DNA of 64,000 bases from Serripes groenlandicus (lineage: Eukaryota; Mollusca; Bivalvia; Cardiida; Cardiidae): assembly GCA_031761405.1 (NCBI GenBank), contig JASEVX010000084.1, positions 376,001 through 440,000 of the forward strand. The letters are read 5' to 3'. The notes beneath the pieces are model-generated. The model worked only from the letters and a program-made list of their open reading frames with translations. It did no database searches and was not told the origin of the DNA. Shown here in pieces: positions 34,614 to 46,710 of the stretch (position 1 is the stretch's first letter; each line of letters begins with the position of its first letter). The translations under genes were made by a program, and so were the position numbers.

Positions 34614-35121
34614 TGTTGATGTCCGATGTTTAGTTCCACAGTAGCTGAAGGTTAACGAATCACCTGTAGGCTCTAACAATACAAATGACTATATATACAC
34701 TGAAATGAAGCTACGTTAATGTTGATGTTCGGTGTTTAATTCCACAGTAGCTGAAGGTTAACGAATAACCTGCAGGCTCTACCAATACAAATGACTATAT
34801 ATACATTGAAATGAAGCTACGTTAATGTTGATGTCCGGTGTTTAGTTCCACAGTAGCTGAAGGTTAACGAATCAACTGCAGGCTCTGACAATACAAATGA
34901 CTATATATACACTGAAAAGAAGCTACGTTAATGTTGATGTCCGATGTTTAATTCCACAGTAGCTGAAGGTTAACGAATCACCTGCAGGCTCTGCCAATAC
35001 AAATGACTATATATACACTGAAAAGAAGATACGTTAATGTTGATGTCCGGTGTTTAATTCCACAGTAGCTGAAGGTTAACGAATCACCTGCAGGCTCTGC
35101 CAATACAAATGACTATATATA
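34592..35121. repeat. 106-bp tandem array made from the FReD gene's 3' end (5 units)
   Basis: Units start at 34592, 34698, 34804, 34910 and 35016, exactly 106 bp apart. Unit one contains the final codons and stop (ACTGAAATGAAGCTACGTTA). Units two to five repeat this text plus the 3'UTR with few changes (AAATGAAG to AAAAGAAG in the last two). The array therefore arose by tandem duplication of the gene end. Confidence 0.95.
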
Positions 35122-35257
35122 CTGACTCATTTAAATGTGGACAAACACCGAGAAGGTGTAAGAAAGATACAAAAATAGTGCTGTTTTAATTTTTAATCAT
35201 ATATAAACGAAGCATGTTACAGATAAGTATAAGCTGTTTTAGCATTTAAATTATTCT
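35122..35257. other. 3' flank of the FReD gene
   Basis: AT-rich; no clear AATAAA within 140 bp of the array. Its end meets a MITE-B. Confidence 0.4.
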
Positions 35258-35488
35258 TAACCCTTTCTCACATATAGACGCTTTCGGACGCCTCTGCAGC
35301 AGCCGGCTTCATTGAAAACATAGTGACAAAAGAAGAAATTGCTCAAAACGAGCAATTTCTCCTTTTTCCACAATGTTTTCCACTTTTAATCATAGAAAAT
35401 CTCTATAATTGAATGGATAACCTATGTTTTGACAAAATATGTTCAAAGTCGTCTGCTGCAGAATTGTCGTATGAGGGAAAGGGTTAAT
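35258..35488. repeat. MITE-B, full-length copy
   Basis: Borders TTAACCCTTTCTCACATATA and GAGGGAAAGGGTTAA. The inner arms ACGAGCAATTTCTCC and GAAATTGCTCAAAACGAG form the hairpin tip, and CTGCAGCAG/CTGCTGCAG pair further out. Confidence 0.85.
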
Positions 35489-35635
35489 CAAAAGTGTAGA
35501 TGCGCTCGTAAAATAATGTGTCATTTTCAACCGTCAAGTTTATTAATTCAATACCATAGACGAGGTCCTAATTTGTAACTAACAGATACAATACCTATCC
35601 TTAACCCGAACAATGTAAAATGTTAAACAAACATT

Positions 35636-35926
35636 AAACTATGTTTTTGGAATGTCAAAGATTTAAACACATTTGATAATGATAGTTATTTTAAGACTTT
35701 CTGCTATGAATATGATATTATTGGACTGCATGAAACATGGGCAGTTAAACGAAACCAATTTTCACATTTCTTACAAAGCTATTCATCATTTGACTGCGTC
35801 GGACCGAAAAAGAAATTAGTAATAAGAGGTTCAGGTCGCGTAACTGTATTTGTATAGGGTTTCTTAATTAATGAAAAGTATGTACACCGTATATTATTTG
35901 ATGCCAACGATTGTATAGTATTGTAG
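35636..35926 (+). pseudogene. LINE apurinic-like endonuclease fragment
   Basis: A 96-codon reading frame with one internal TAG (35855) reads CFWNVKDLNT, then YEYDIIGLHETW with the conserved acidic residue of the exonuclease-endonuclease-phosphatase fold, and later KKKLVIRGSGRV and a YVHRILFDA-like block. This is the N-terminal endonuclease of a non-LTR element. It lacks the rest of ORF2, which is unusual because LINE copies are normally 5' truncated. A reversed LINE-tail word (GGCCACCGGCCC) lies at 36065, so a rearranged insertion is possible. Confidence 0.7.
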
Positions 35927-36289
35927 TTTAGTTATAAAAAATAAATAAAAATATATTGATGATTTCATACTCATATTTGTTTATGTTTCACCAGAGTATT
36001 CTCCCGTGTATGAACCCTTTGAAATTGACAATGACAATGACAAATATTCTGTGGAAAGTAATTAGGCCACCGGCCCATATTACAAAGCATTCTATTTAAC
36101 AAATAGTATAGAGTTGAGAATGATGTCCTTATCATGTTTTCAATAACAGATGAAATACGAAAGGTTTTTTTATTACATCATGATTGTCGTTTTGAAGCAA
36201 CGTATACAAATCATCAATGTTGGTGTCGCCTGCATACCAATCAAATAAAATTACAGTTCTTAATGTATGTGCATGAAGTTAGCCGGAGT
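35927..36289. other. Non-coding stretch
   Basis: AT-rich with AAATAAATAAAAATAT near 35939. It contains the reversed LINE 3'-end word at 36065-36076. No gene is seen. Confidence 0.45.
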
Positions 36290-38930
36290 AGCTACTACGG
36301 CTGATCAACCCGCCGGAACAGCCGGAATTCCGGCTCCTCTGACTGTATTAATCAGCCCGAACAGGCGGAATTCTGGCTACTTTTACTGCATTAATCAGCC
36401 CAAACAGGCAGAATTCTGGCTACTTTTACTGCATTAATCAGCCGGAACTCCGACTACTCCGACTGTATTAATCAGCCCGAACAGCTGGAACTCTGGCTAC
36501 TCTTACTGCATCAATCAGCCCGAACAGGCAGAACTCTGGCTACTCTGACTGTATTAATCAGCCCGAACAGGTGGACCTCCGGCTACTCTTACTGTATTAA
36601 TCAGTCAGAACAGGCAAAACTCCGGCTACTCTTACTGTATTAATCAGCCCGAACAGGCAGAACTCTGGCTACTCTTACTGTATTAATCAGCCCGAACAAG
36701 TAAAACTCCGGCTACTCTTACTGTATTAATCAGCCCGAACAGGCAGAACTCCGGTTACTCTGACTGTATTAATCAGCATGAACAGGCAGAACTGGCTACT
36801 CTTACTGTATTAATCAGCCCGAACAGGCAGAACTCCGGCTACTCTTACTGTATTAATCAGCCCGAACAGGTAAAACTCCGGCTACTCTGACTGTATTAAT
36901 CAGCCCGAACAGGCAGAACTCTGGCTACTCTTACTGTATTAATCAGCCCGAACAGGTAAAACTCCGGCTACTCTGACTGTATTGATCAGCCTGAACAGGT
37001 AAAAGTCGGGCTACTCTTACTGTATTAATCAGCCCGAACAGGTAAAACTCCGGCTACTCTGACTGTATTAATCAGCCCGAACAGGCAGAACTCTGGCTAC
37101 TCTTACTGTATTAATCAGCCCGAACAGGTAAAACTCCGGCTACTCTGACTGTATTAATCAGCCTGAACAGGTAAAAGTCGGGCTACTCTTACTGTATTAA
37201 TCAGCCCGAACAGGTAAAATTCCGGCTACTCTGACTGTATTAATCAGCCTGAACAGGCAGAACTGGCTACTCTTACTGTATTAATCAGCCCGAACAGGCA
37301 GAACTCCGGCTACTCTGACTGTATTAATCAGCCAGAACAGGCAGAACTCAGGCTTCTCTGACTGTATTTATCAGTCAGAACAGGCAGAACTCCGGCTACT
37401 CTGACTGTATTAATCAGTCAGAACAGGCAGAACTCTGGCTACTCTTACTGTATTAATCAGCCCGAACAGGCAGAACTCCGACTACTCTGACTGTATTAAT
37501 CAGCCCGAACAGCCGGAACTGGCTACTCTTACTGCATTAATCAGCCCGAACAGGCAGAACTCCGACTACTCTGACTGTATTAATCAGCCCGAACAGGCAG
37601 AACTCCGGCTACTCTGACTGTATTAATCAACCCGAACAGGCAGAACTCCGGCTACTCTGACTGTATTAATCAGTCAGAACAGGCAGAACTCTGGCTACTC
37701 TTACTGTATTAATCAGCCCGAACAGGCAGAACTCCGGCTACTCTTACTGTATTAATCAGCCCGAACAGACAGAACTCCGGCTACTCTTACTGCATTAATC
37801 AGCCAGAACAGACAGAACTCGGTCTACTCTTACTGTATTAATCAGCCCGAACAGGTGGAACTCCGGCTACACTGACTGTATTAATCAGCCCGAACAGACA
37901 GAACTCTGGCTACTCTTACTGTATTAATCACTCAGAACAGGTGGACCTCCGGCTACTCTTACTGTATTAATCAGTCAGAACAGACAGAACTCTGACTACT
38001 CAGACTGTATTAATCAGTCAGAACAGGTGGAACTCCGACTACACTGACTGTATTAATCAGCCCGAACAGGCAGAACTCTGGCTACTCTTACTGTATTAAT
38101 CAGTCAGAACAGACAGAACTCCGACTACTCTTATTGCATTAATCAGCCGGAACAGGCAGAACTCCGGCTACTCTAACTGTATTAATCAGTCAGAACAGGT
38201 AAAACTCCGGCTACTCTTACTGTATTAATCAGCCGGAACAGGCAGAACTCCGGCTAGTCTGACTGTATTTATCAGCTCGAACAGACAGAACTTTTGCTAC
38301 TCTTACTGTTTTAATCAGCCCGAACAGACAGAACTCGGGCTACTCTTACTGTATTAATCAGCCCGAACAGGCAGAACTCCAGCTACACTGACTGTATTAA
38401 TCAGCCCGAACAGGTGGAACTCCGGCTACTCTGACTGTATTAATCAGCCCGAACAGACAGAACTCTGGCTACTCTTACTGTACTAATCAGTCAGAACAGG
38501 TGGACCTCCGGCTACTCTTACTGTATTAATCAGCTCGAACAGACAGAACTCCGGCTACTCTTACTGTATTAATCAGGCAGAACAGGTGGAACTCCGGCTA
38601 CTCTTACTGTATTAATCAGCCAGAACAGATGGAACTCTGGCTACTCTGACTGTATTTATCAGTCAGAACAGGCGGTACTCCAACCCTGACTGTATTAATC
38701 AGCCCGAACAGGTGGAACTCTGACTACTCTTACTGTATTAATCAGCCCGAACAGGTGGAACTCCGGCTACTCTTACTGTATTTATCAGTCAGAACAGGTG
38801 TAACTCCAACCCTGACTGTATTAATCAGCCCAAACAGGTGGAACTCCGGCTACTCTGACTGTATTTATCAGTCAGAACAGGCGGAACTCCGGCTACTCTG
38901 ACTGTATTTACCAGCCGGAACAGCCGAAAT
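36290..38930. repeat. 43-bp tandem array, about 61 units (GC-richer family)
   Basis: Units read GAACAGGCAGAACTCCGGCT, ACTCTTACTGTATTAATCAG, CCC. The unit length equals that of the array at 20240-21612 but the sequence is unrelated. Alternating variants (CTTACTG/CTGACTG, GCAGAA/GTGGAA/GTAAAA) recur in blocks. Confidence 0.95.
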
Positions 38931-39725
38931 GCCTGATTCGAACAGGACGTGTGCAAAGTCGGGATATCCCAACTCCGGCTGACGCAACTTGGCGAAACAG
39001 GACCTCACGCAACATGAAGTCAGTTCGAGGCGCTTTCACCTGGCATGCATCAATAAACCTTATAATCCATCTATCTCGAACAATAGGCTTGGCAAAACGA
39101 GGGTGGGAGCCATTCTGTCGGCCCAATTCTGGCTGGGTTTTGCAGCCGCCTGCCATAAATCCGTCTATCATGACTGGGAGCCAGAGTGTCACTTCACCTG
39201 ACACATGTCAGGATGCCAGTTAAACTCTCTAATTCGACCAATATACAGCCGCAATTGGACTGTTGACTTGGCTAAAATGCCAACTTCATCTGAACATAGC
39301 AGCGAGCTGCCATACATCCGGTTGGAATCCGGCTAGTACGACTTGGAGCAAGAGTGTGGCACTTTCAACTGACACATGTCAGGATGCCTGTCAAACTGTC
39401 TTATAAGAACAGGACGGGTGCAAAGTCGGGGAATCCCAACTCCGGCTGGACATGGCAGCTGGTTGACGCGACTTGGTGAAACAGGACCTCATGCAACATG
39501 AAGTCAGTTTGAGGCGCTTTCATCTGGCATGCATCAATAAACCTCCCAATCCATCTATCTCGAACAATAGGCACGCCAGAACGAGGATGGGAGCAACTCT
39601 GTTGGCCAAATTCCGACTGGGTTTTGCAGCCGGCTGCCATAAATCCGGGTGGAATTCGTCTAACGTGACTGGGAGCCAGAGTGTGTCACTTTCACCTGAC
39701 TATGGCGAATGGAGTGCTCCGCGGA
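38931..39725. repeat. Two-copy direct repeat of about 470 bp
   Basis: Bases 38940-39230 are repeated at 39410-39690 (GTGCAAAGTCGGG, GGCATGCATCAATAAACC, GGGTTTTGCAGCCG). Open frames on both strands, about 80-98 codons, are partly kept in both copies. They overlap antisense and show no recognisable domain, so I do not call them genes. Confidence 0.75.
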
Positions 39726-40140
39726 GCACGTGTGTCACCTGCACCTGCTCATTGAAAGTGTGACGAAAAAGTGTGACGGACAGAAAGACGGACGGACAGA
39801 CGCCGGACCAAAAACATTGCAACAAAAAAGTTTGGCGGACAGACAGACAGACGGACGGACGTACTCATGAAGTGTATTTGTGGGGTTATTTCTTTTGTTT
39901 CAAACTTGTATGCTATTCATTCAGTAATTATTCCCCTTTTATGGAATGAATAGCATTAATATGCAAATAAGATACCTCTTATAAAACAAACAAAAAGAAT
40001 ATTTATCTAAGTGTCTTTATAAGGGTGTTGAGTGGGCTTTAGGATGGACACTTAGACGGACAGACGCCGGACAAAAAAAAAGTAAACCCTAAGTGCCTAC
40101 TATGCTCTCGCAGGGTGACACAAAAATGTATTGAACATCT
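39726..40140. repeat. GACA/GACG-type simple repeats
   Basis: GACAGACAGACAGACGGACG near 39838 and related GACGGACAGACG words at 39788 and 40045. A pair of similar blocks (ATGAATAGCATTAATATGC and its near reverse complement, 39920-39960) can form a hairpin. Confidence 0.6.
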
Positions 40141-40764
40141 CTTTAAATGAAAGTATATATTAACCGACTAACAAATCTGCAGTAGTCAACTTTGTAAACA
40201 TCTATGAAAACTTAACCCTTTCCCACATACATCAAATCTGCAGCAGACGACTTTGAAAACATCTATGAAAACTTAACTCTTTCCCACATACATCAAATCT
40301 GCAGCAGACGACTTTGAAAATGTCTTCCTAAAAGTATGGAAAATCTCTATAAATGTAGGTATAAGTACTGAAAAAATGTTGAAAACATTGTGGCAGAAGT
40401 AGAAATTGCTCATTTTAAGCAATTTATCATTTTCTGGAAATGTTTTCATAAGTAGTCTGCTGCAGATGCATCAACATGTGTCTATAGGTGGGAAAGGCCG
40501 AAATTCTCTAAAGAAAAGTTTAATCATTTAAAACATTTAGGCGAAAGGAAAAATTGCATGTTAAGAGCAATTTCTCCTTTTGCTTCCATGTTTTAAAAAG
40601 GTTTCTTACTGCAGAGGCGTCAGAAAACGTCGATATGTGGGAAGGTGTTAAATAGAGTTGAAAACATCATTTTCTTTCACCAAAATGATTTCAAATGTCA
40701 TCTGCTGCAGATGCATCAAAACATCGTCTGTTTGAGAGAAAAGGGTTACATAGTAAAATCAAGT
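40141..40764. repeat. MITE-B cluster
   Basis: Several MITE-B ends (ACCCTTTCCCACATACATCA at 40215 and again at 40267), CTGCAGCAGACGACTTTGAA arms, and a complementary right half to about 40740 (GTCATCTGCTGCAGATGCAT). Partial tandem duplication of the left end is evident. Confidence 0.7.
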
Positions 40765-41420
40765 CAAGACCAAGTTTGTTTGGAATCAACATTGTGAATT
40801 TATTGATGAGTTCCATATTAAAACAGCAATTCAAGATCTGTTTTAAAATAGCAAACAATTAAATGGTGTGTTTGGAATCAACATAGTAAATTTATTGATG
40901 AGTTCCATATTAAAACAGCAATTCAAGGTCTGTTTTAAAATAGCAAACAATTAAATGGTGTGTTTGGAATCAACATAGTAAATTTATTGATGAGTTTCAT
41001 TTTAAATTCAATGCCCAGTTTGTTTGCAATGAACATAGTGAATTTATAAATGAGTTTCATTTTTAAAACAGCAATTCAATGCCATCTTTGTTTGCAATTA
41101 ACATAGTGAATTTATTGACCAAGTTTCATATTAAAACAACAATTCAATGCCCAGTTTATTTGCAATCACCATAGTTAATTTATTAATGAGTTTCATATTG
41201 AAATAGCAATTCAATGCCCAGTTTGTTTGCAATCAACATAGTGAATTTATAAATGAGTTTCATTTTAGAACAGCAATTAAATGCCATCTTTGTTTGCAAT
41301 TAACATAGTGAATTTATTGACCAAGTTTCATATTAAAACAACAATTCAATGTCCAGTTTATTTGCAATCACCATATTGAATTTATTGATGAGTTTCATAT
41401 TAAAACAGCAATTCAAGGAT
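40765..41420. repeat. 60-80 bp tandem array, about 9 diverged units
   Basis: Units share AACATAGTGAATTTATTGAT, GAGTTTCATATTAAAACAGC, AATTCAATGCCCAGTTTG. Units vary in length because of internal deletions. Confidence 0.85.
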
Positions 41421-41504
41421 ACCAGATCACTAAACAATCATGTATTCCATGGGGTTTTGTTTTTTATACCACTTAACATTCTTCCAAGGCAACTTGTTAC
41501 CTTC

Positions 41505-41825
41505 CCCCATTGACTTTAATCCCATTGTTGAATGACAAATGATGCTTTTCTCATTGACAAAATGTTAGAAAGAAAGTTTAACCGAACTGTGTTTTCAAAC
41601 TGATCACCCTGTATTGACTTTAATCCCATTGTTGAATGACAAATGATGCTTTTCTCATTGACAAAATGTTAGAAAGAAAGTTTAACCGAACTGTGTTTTC
41701 GAACTGATCACCCTGTATTGACTTTAAGCCCATTGTTGGATGACAGATGATGCTTTTCTCATTGACAAAATGTTAGAAAGAAAGTTCAACCGAACTGTGT
41801 TTTCAAACTGATCACCATGTATTGC
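41505..41825. repeat. About 103-bp tandem triplication
   Basis: ATTGACTTTAATCCCATTGT, GATGCTTTTCTCATTGACAA and GAAAGTTTAACCGAACTGTG recur three times, nearly identical. The first part resembles part of SINE-B in reverse (CCCATTG plus TGACAAATGATGC). Confidence 0.85.
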
Positions 41826-41891
41826 CAGCCCACGTGGCTACCGACTTAGCATCAGGGTGTTTGCCCTTGAAATCTCGAGTCTAAAAATATG

Positions 41892-42120
41892 ATATGAGCC
41901 ATTACACGAGAAAACCAACACTATGGATTCTGCGTCATGTATCGACCCAGATCAGACTGGCGAGACTTCGCAGTCCATGCGGGCTAATTTGGGCCAACAC
42001 ATTCTGTCACAGGCGGATATAGGTATAGAGTAATGATTCTTGAAACAAAAAATCCACAGGAGGCAAAAAGTGTCTGCCTGGATAAGCCTGTTGGTTTTCT
42101 CATAATTCTGCTCATATCGA
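41892..42120. repeat. MITE-A, internally deleted near the right end
   Basis: Left TGAGCCATTACACGAGAAAA. Right end GTTGGTTTTCTCATAATTCT is diverged, with part of the right arm missing before it. Confidence 0.7.
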
Positions 42121-42319
42121 GAAGATTGATGGCACGTTTTTTCGTTTTCTAATTTGCAGACACATATTGACGCTCCTGCAGCAGACAACTTTTGAAAATG
42201 TTCTGACAAAAACTAGTCACAATGACTTTTGTCGTTTATGGAAAAAAAGGTTGGCCAAGCCATGATTCAAATTAACAGTCCCTGGATCCAGGCAAATAGA
42301 AGTTTCTTGTTGATATTAC

Positions 42320-42530
42320 ATTGTAACGTGTACAGTCAAACCTGTGTTTAAAGACCACCCATAGGCACACGACAATATATCTGGTCTTTATTCACAGGTG
42401 GTCTTTTATTGCAGGGTTTTAGGCAGAAAATGTATCATTTGGAAATTAAAAGTATGATGGCTAAAGACTGGGGATTGCTATACAAAGGTGGTCTTCAGGA
42501 CAGGTTCCAATGTATAGTTTATCAAACTAC
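42320..42530. repeat. Interspersed repeat with GACCACC/GGTGGTC inverted words
   Basis: CAAACCTGTGTTTAAAGACC with CACC, then CACAGGTGGTCTTTTATTGC and AAAGGTGGTCTTCAGGACAG. The inverted pairs suggest another fold-back family. Only one copy is in the window. Confidence 0.5.
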
Positions 42531-44118
42531 TAGATACCAACATATGTAACTCTTCCACATATATCATTCCTGACGACTTCAAAGGTACATGGGCAAACAA
42601 TATGAAAACTCTTTAGAAATGAAAGTATAATTATAGAATAAAGATTAAAACATTGTCGCAAAAGGAGAACATGCTCATCATGAGCAATTTCTTCTTTGCC
42701 ACAATGTTTTCAAAAGTCGTCTGCTGTAAATGCGGCAAAATGAGTTGGATGTTACTTTGATACCATATGCCTGTATCTTCAGCATTTGTCGTTACCGACT
42801 GAGCTAACAATTCAAACAGCGTCCACTGATGTCACAGTTCAAAACAGTTCAACATATCATCAAATTATACATGTATATGTATACAGAAAAGAACAGTAAA
42901 ATTGTGGCTACAAAAATAATAATCTTAAAAACTGACTAAAACAAAAATCTCCATGCTTTGGTTAAAATCAACAACATTTGGTAATCAAAGCGCCGATGGC
43001 ACTGTAGTGGCAATCTTAAAGAAAAAAGCAGTATCTCGGTGTAGGCCTTGCAATTTTCAATAATGGTGCACTCTGGTGTGGGTAAATTTGAGAAAAGCTG
43101 CATCTTTTGACAGTAGAATAAAGTTAGTTTTTTCACGTTCTTTCCATCATCAACTCGGTCAACTCTATGAACGAAACAAAACGCATCAAACGGGGTGTTT
43201 ACCTGATTTCAGCCGAAAAAATTGATCGATTTTTCACTTCTTCATTCTTACAAGACTTATTCGTTCCGTATTCGTTCTGCTATAATGAAAGTATTGTTAA
43301 CCCTTATGAACAATCGTTTAATACAAGCGTTTGCCAGTCGTCAATTTAAAGGCCTCAAATGAGTTTATGAAAGTCGGGAATTTAGACGCGGACCTTGTCG
43401 AAGACACCTAAACAAAGCATAAGTCATTGTTAATCATCGACTTTTGGCGAGTGCTAGCAGCGATCGCAGAATACTCCTGAGAACACTATCTATTCTTATA
43501 TTTTTTAAAAAACGCCTTTAATAATTTTTTGATTTTGGCAGACTTGAACCGGCGATTTTAACCAATTGAAACGGCAATTATTCGCTGGGTACCGATCCTT
43601 ATTGAAAATCCTGAAATTTATTATGCGAGTTATAGAACGAACAATGATATTCATTATCTGCCCAAACATGAAGAAAGATAATATTTATATAATTTAATTC
43701 TATGTAGATATTATCTCAATAAATCTCAAATCTTAGTATCAATCCAGTACCAAAGTAGTGCTGACATGATTATTATTAATCGTGTCTCTGCATCACTGAT
43801 GGAACTATATATTTGTCGGATTAACGGATATAGGTTAATTGGTTTGCAGTAAGGAATAAACAGGCTGTACAAAACTGACTATGTAATTTTTTCGTTGTTG
43901 TTGTTTCCGTTGACAATCGCCACAAAAATAGTAAAGAAAGTTGGTAAAACAAATAAAGGACCATAAAAAGTAAACTAAGAATAATTACCTTTGGGGGTTT
44001 GGAATAATTGGAATTATGATCAAATTGCTCACTTCTTTTTTTATAATCAACATAAGAGTTTGAGAAACTCATGAACACCTCTAAGTACATTATATTCTGA
44101 AAACCCTATTTGGCCCTT
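42531..44118. other. No gene seen; one MITE-B piece
   Basis: Bases 42550-42740 contain a MITE-B-like hairpin (CATGCTCATCATGAGCAATT). The rest to 44118 is AT-rich and apparently single-copy here. Short open frames (42936-43136 minus, 43167-43349 plus, 43821-44090 minus) have no recognisable motifs. This is one of the few non-repetitive stretches, so an exon of a split gene cannot be excluded. Confidence 0.45.
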
Positions 44119-44193
44119 AAACCCTATGTTGTGGCTACTCAAAAGAATCGTCTCGATGTGATGCTTCTTGTGAGTACCCACATTATAGGGTTT
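44119..44193. repeat. 75-bp fold-back (hairpin) element
   Basis: The left arm AAACCCTATGTTGTGGCTAC pairs with the right arm GTACCCACATTATAGGGTTT around a short loop with AAAAGAATCGTCTC. The same unit is at 47121-47190, and its right half with flank is at 2031-2060. Confidence 0.75.
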
Positions 44194-44815
44194 GGTTTGG
44201 TAATAAGAGAGATATTGTGGAGAAAAGATGAGTTTACTTCTCCCTTATCTAGAGCTCTGCACATTGTATCTCCCTGCACATACAGTATGTCAGTCAGTGA
44301 ATGCATGATGGACAACAGGCGGACAGAGAATAAATTTTGAAAACATTGTTGCCAACGGTGAAATTGCTCATGATGATCAATTTCTCCTTTGTGCACACTG
44401 TTTTCAACTTTATTTAACAATTAAGCTATCTTTTATGGACATTTTTCAGGTCTTTGTCATTTTGGCGCAATTGCAGCAGACGACTTTTGAAAACATCGTG
44501 GCCAAAGGTGAAATTGCTCATGATGAGCAATTTCTCCTTTGTGCACAATGTTTTCAACTTTATTTAACAATTAAGCTATCTTTTATGAAGATTTATCAGA
44601 TTGTTGTCATTTTGATGCAATAGCAGCAGACGACTTTTGAAAACATCGTGGCCAAAGGTGAAATTGCTCATGATGAGCAATTTCTCCTTTGGCCACAATG
44701 ATTTCAACTTTATTTAACAATTAAGCTATCTTTTATGGACATTTTTCAGGTTTTCGTCACAAAGTTTTCAAAGTCGTCTGCTGCAGATTTGTTGTATGCG
44801 GGAAAGGGTTAGGAA
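44194..44815. repeat. About 145-bp tandem triplication of a MITE-B-like hairpin
   Basis: Three units at about 44335, 44490 and 44635 each contain GAAATTGCTCATGATGAGCA, TTTAACAATTAAGCTATCTT and CAGCAGACGACTTTTGAAAA. The last unit continues into a normal MITE-B right end (GTCGTCTGCTGCAG to GGGAAAGGGTTA at about 44812). Confidence 0.8.
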
Positions 44816-45557
44816 GTGATCCCTTTGTGTCTCCCAGCCAACGCAGACGACAAAAAAACATTTCAAAACGCTTTAAAGACTGAGTATTCTTACATCATAA
44901 CGTGGCAAACAGTGTAGAACCTGACCAGACTGCTCAGTGGTGCAGACATGTCTGAATCTTTACTAGTTGCCAAGTTCCGAAGGTCAGTCTTTGTGTGATG
45001 TCACACATTTTGTATCTATTTATAGAAATTATGCAATGAGAGATGAGTCTGGTCCCATTCAGATATTTACCAAAAGAAACCAGTCTGATTGTACGGGAAA
45101 AATTAATATTTGGACCAAGGACTACTTTCGCAAACATGGTGCCATTCATTCTGCAAATTTAGCAGTGATCCTTTTCTTTTGTTGCTAGGACCAAAGTTAG
45201 CCAAATCTAGTAATATTTCATTGTTGCTAGGAGAAGATTTAGCCAAATCTAGTGATATTTTATTGTTGGTAGAAACAAATTTACCCAAATCTAGTTATAT
45301 TTTATTGTTGCTTGGATTTTATTGTTGCTAGGAGCAAAGTTAAAACCCTTTCCAATATATAAATGCATATTGATGCATATTGATGCATCTGTATTTGAAA
45401 ACATTGTGGCAATATTTATCCTTTCATTTATTGAGATTTTCAATATTTTTGACTGGATGTTTTCAAGATTGTCTGCATCATGTTTGTTGTATGTGGGAAA
45501 ACAATGAGGCAAGCTCACAAAGACCTATAACTACAGGAAAACAACACCTTGCCTAAG
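44816..45557. repeat. Mostly non-coding; short tandem units at 45185-45330
   Basis: Bases 45185-45330 have three units of about 47 bp with TTAGCCAAATCTAGTAATAT and TTATTGTTGCTAGGA. The rest shows no gene; a MITE-B fragment lies at 45390-45500. Confidence 0.6.
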
Positions 45558-45797
45558 TTAACCCTTTCCCTCATACGACAATTCTGCAGCAGACGACTTT
45601 TGAACATATTTTGTAAAAAAATAGAAAAACTCTATAATTGAATGGATAACCTAAGACTAAAAGTGGAAAACATTGTGGCAAATGGAGAAATTGCTTGTTT
45701 TGAGCAATTTCTTCTTTTGTCACAATGTTTTCAAAAAGCCGTCTGCTTCAGAGGCATCAGAAAGCGTCTATATGAGGGAAAGGGAAAGGGTTAAGAT
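45558..45797. repeat. MITE-B, full-length copy
   Basis: TTAACCCTTTCCCTCATACG at the left; GAGGGAAAGGGAAAGGGTTA at the right, where the GGGAAA step is doubled. The central hairpin is as in other copies. Confidence 0.85.
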
Positions 45798-46058
45798 TTT
45801 CCGTCACCTGAGTTAACTTTGCTATTAGCAATAACAGAATGATATAACTTTTCTATTTTAGCTAGATCACCAAAACAGCACCTAATTGACCCTTCATCAC
45901 ATGCAGATGTATTTTGACGCATCTGCAGAAGATGACTTTTGTATGAAAGTTTTTTCAGATACTTTCAATAATTTTACAAAGATTTATAGAGATTTTTTTA
46001 TTCTTTATTATTATTGTCTATAATGTTATCCTCTGCGGCAGAATATTTTATGCGAGGC
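45798..46058. other. Short non-coding stretch
   Basis: A partial MITE-B arm (GACGCATCTGCAGAAGATGA) and AT-rich sequence. Nothing else seen. Confidence 0.4.
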
Positions 46059-46292
46059 TTGATTGGTTTGTGTTTTCTTGGTTTCTCACACCTGAACTCC
46101 ACACAACATTCTTTCCGAGCAACTGGCTGCTTTTCCATATAGACTGTAAGCCCATTGGGGGAAGAAGAATTGACGCTTATCACAGTGAATTTTGTCAAAC
46201 GTCGTAAAGAATGTTGGCCGAGTTGGGGTTTGAACTCACAACCCCAGGATTGACAGCTCGCATCGCTAACGACTGAGCTACCAGGACTCGGC
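46059..46292 (-). repeat. SINE-B, reversed, with deletion near the tail
   Basis: TGGCTGCTTTTCCATATAGA, GTTTGAACTCACAACCCCAG (box B complement) and GACTGAGCTACCAGGACTCG (box A complement). The segment between the CAAT tail and the GAAAAACC block is shortened. Confidence 0.8.
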
Positions 46293-46710
46293 CTTTTTTT
46301 ATAACGTGAGGGAATGTAATAAACTAAATCCTATAGCCACAAGCCACTCTAATTGTTTCCAAAGTCTCCTTCTTTTGCGAGTCGATGTGAGGGAATGTAG
46401 TAACTGAATCCTACAGCCACAAGCCACTCTAATCGTTTCCAAAGTCTCCTTCTTCTGCGTGTCGATGTGAGGGAATGTAGTAAGTTAATCCTATAGCCAT
46501 AAGCCACTCTAATTGTTTCCAAAGTCTCCTTCTTCTGCGTGTCGATGTGAGGGAAGGTAATAACTAAATCCTATAGCCACAAGCCACTCTAATTGTTTCC
46601 AAAGTCTCCTTCTTCTGCGTGTCGATGAGAGGGAATGTAGTAACTAAATCCTATAGCCACAAGCCACTCTAATTGTTTCCAAAGTCTCCTTCTTCTGCGT
46701 GTTGATGCTC
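46293..46710. repeat. 80-bp tandem array, 5 units
   Basis: Units carry GAGGGAATGTAGTAACTAAA, CCACAAGCCACTCTAATTGT and CCAAAGTCTCCTTCTTCTGC, at 80-bp steps (46387, 46467, 46547, 46627). It begins 10 bp after the SINE-B head. Confidence 0.9.

Noticed and set aside
38908..39763. Overlapping ORFs of 70-98 codons on both strands
   Set aside because: Both strands are open in duplicated GC-richer DNA, without recognisable domains; I could not choose a coding strand.
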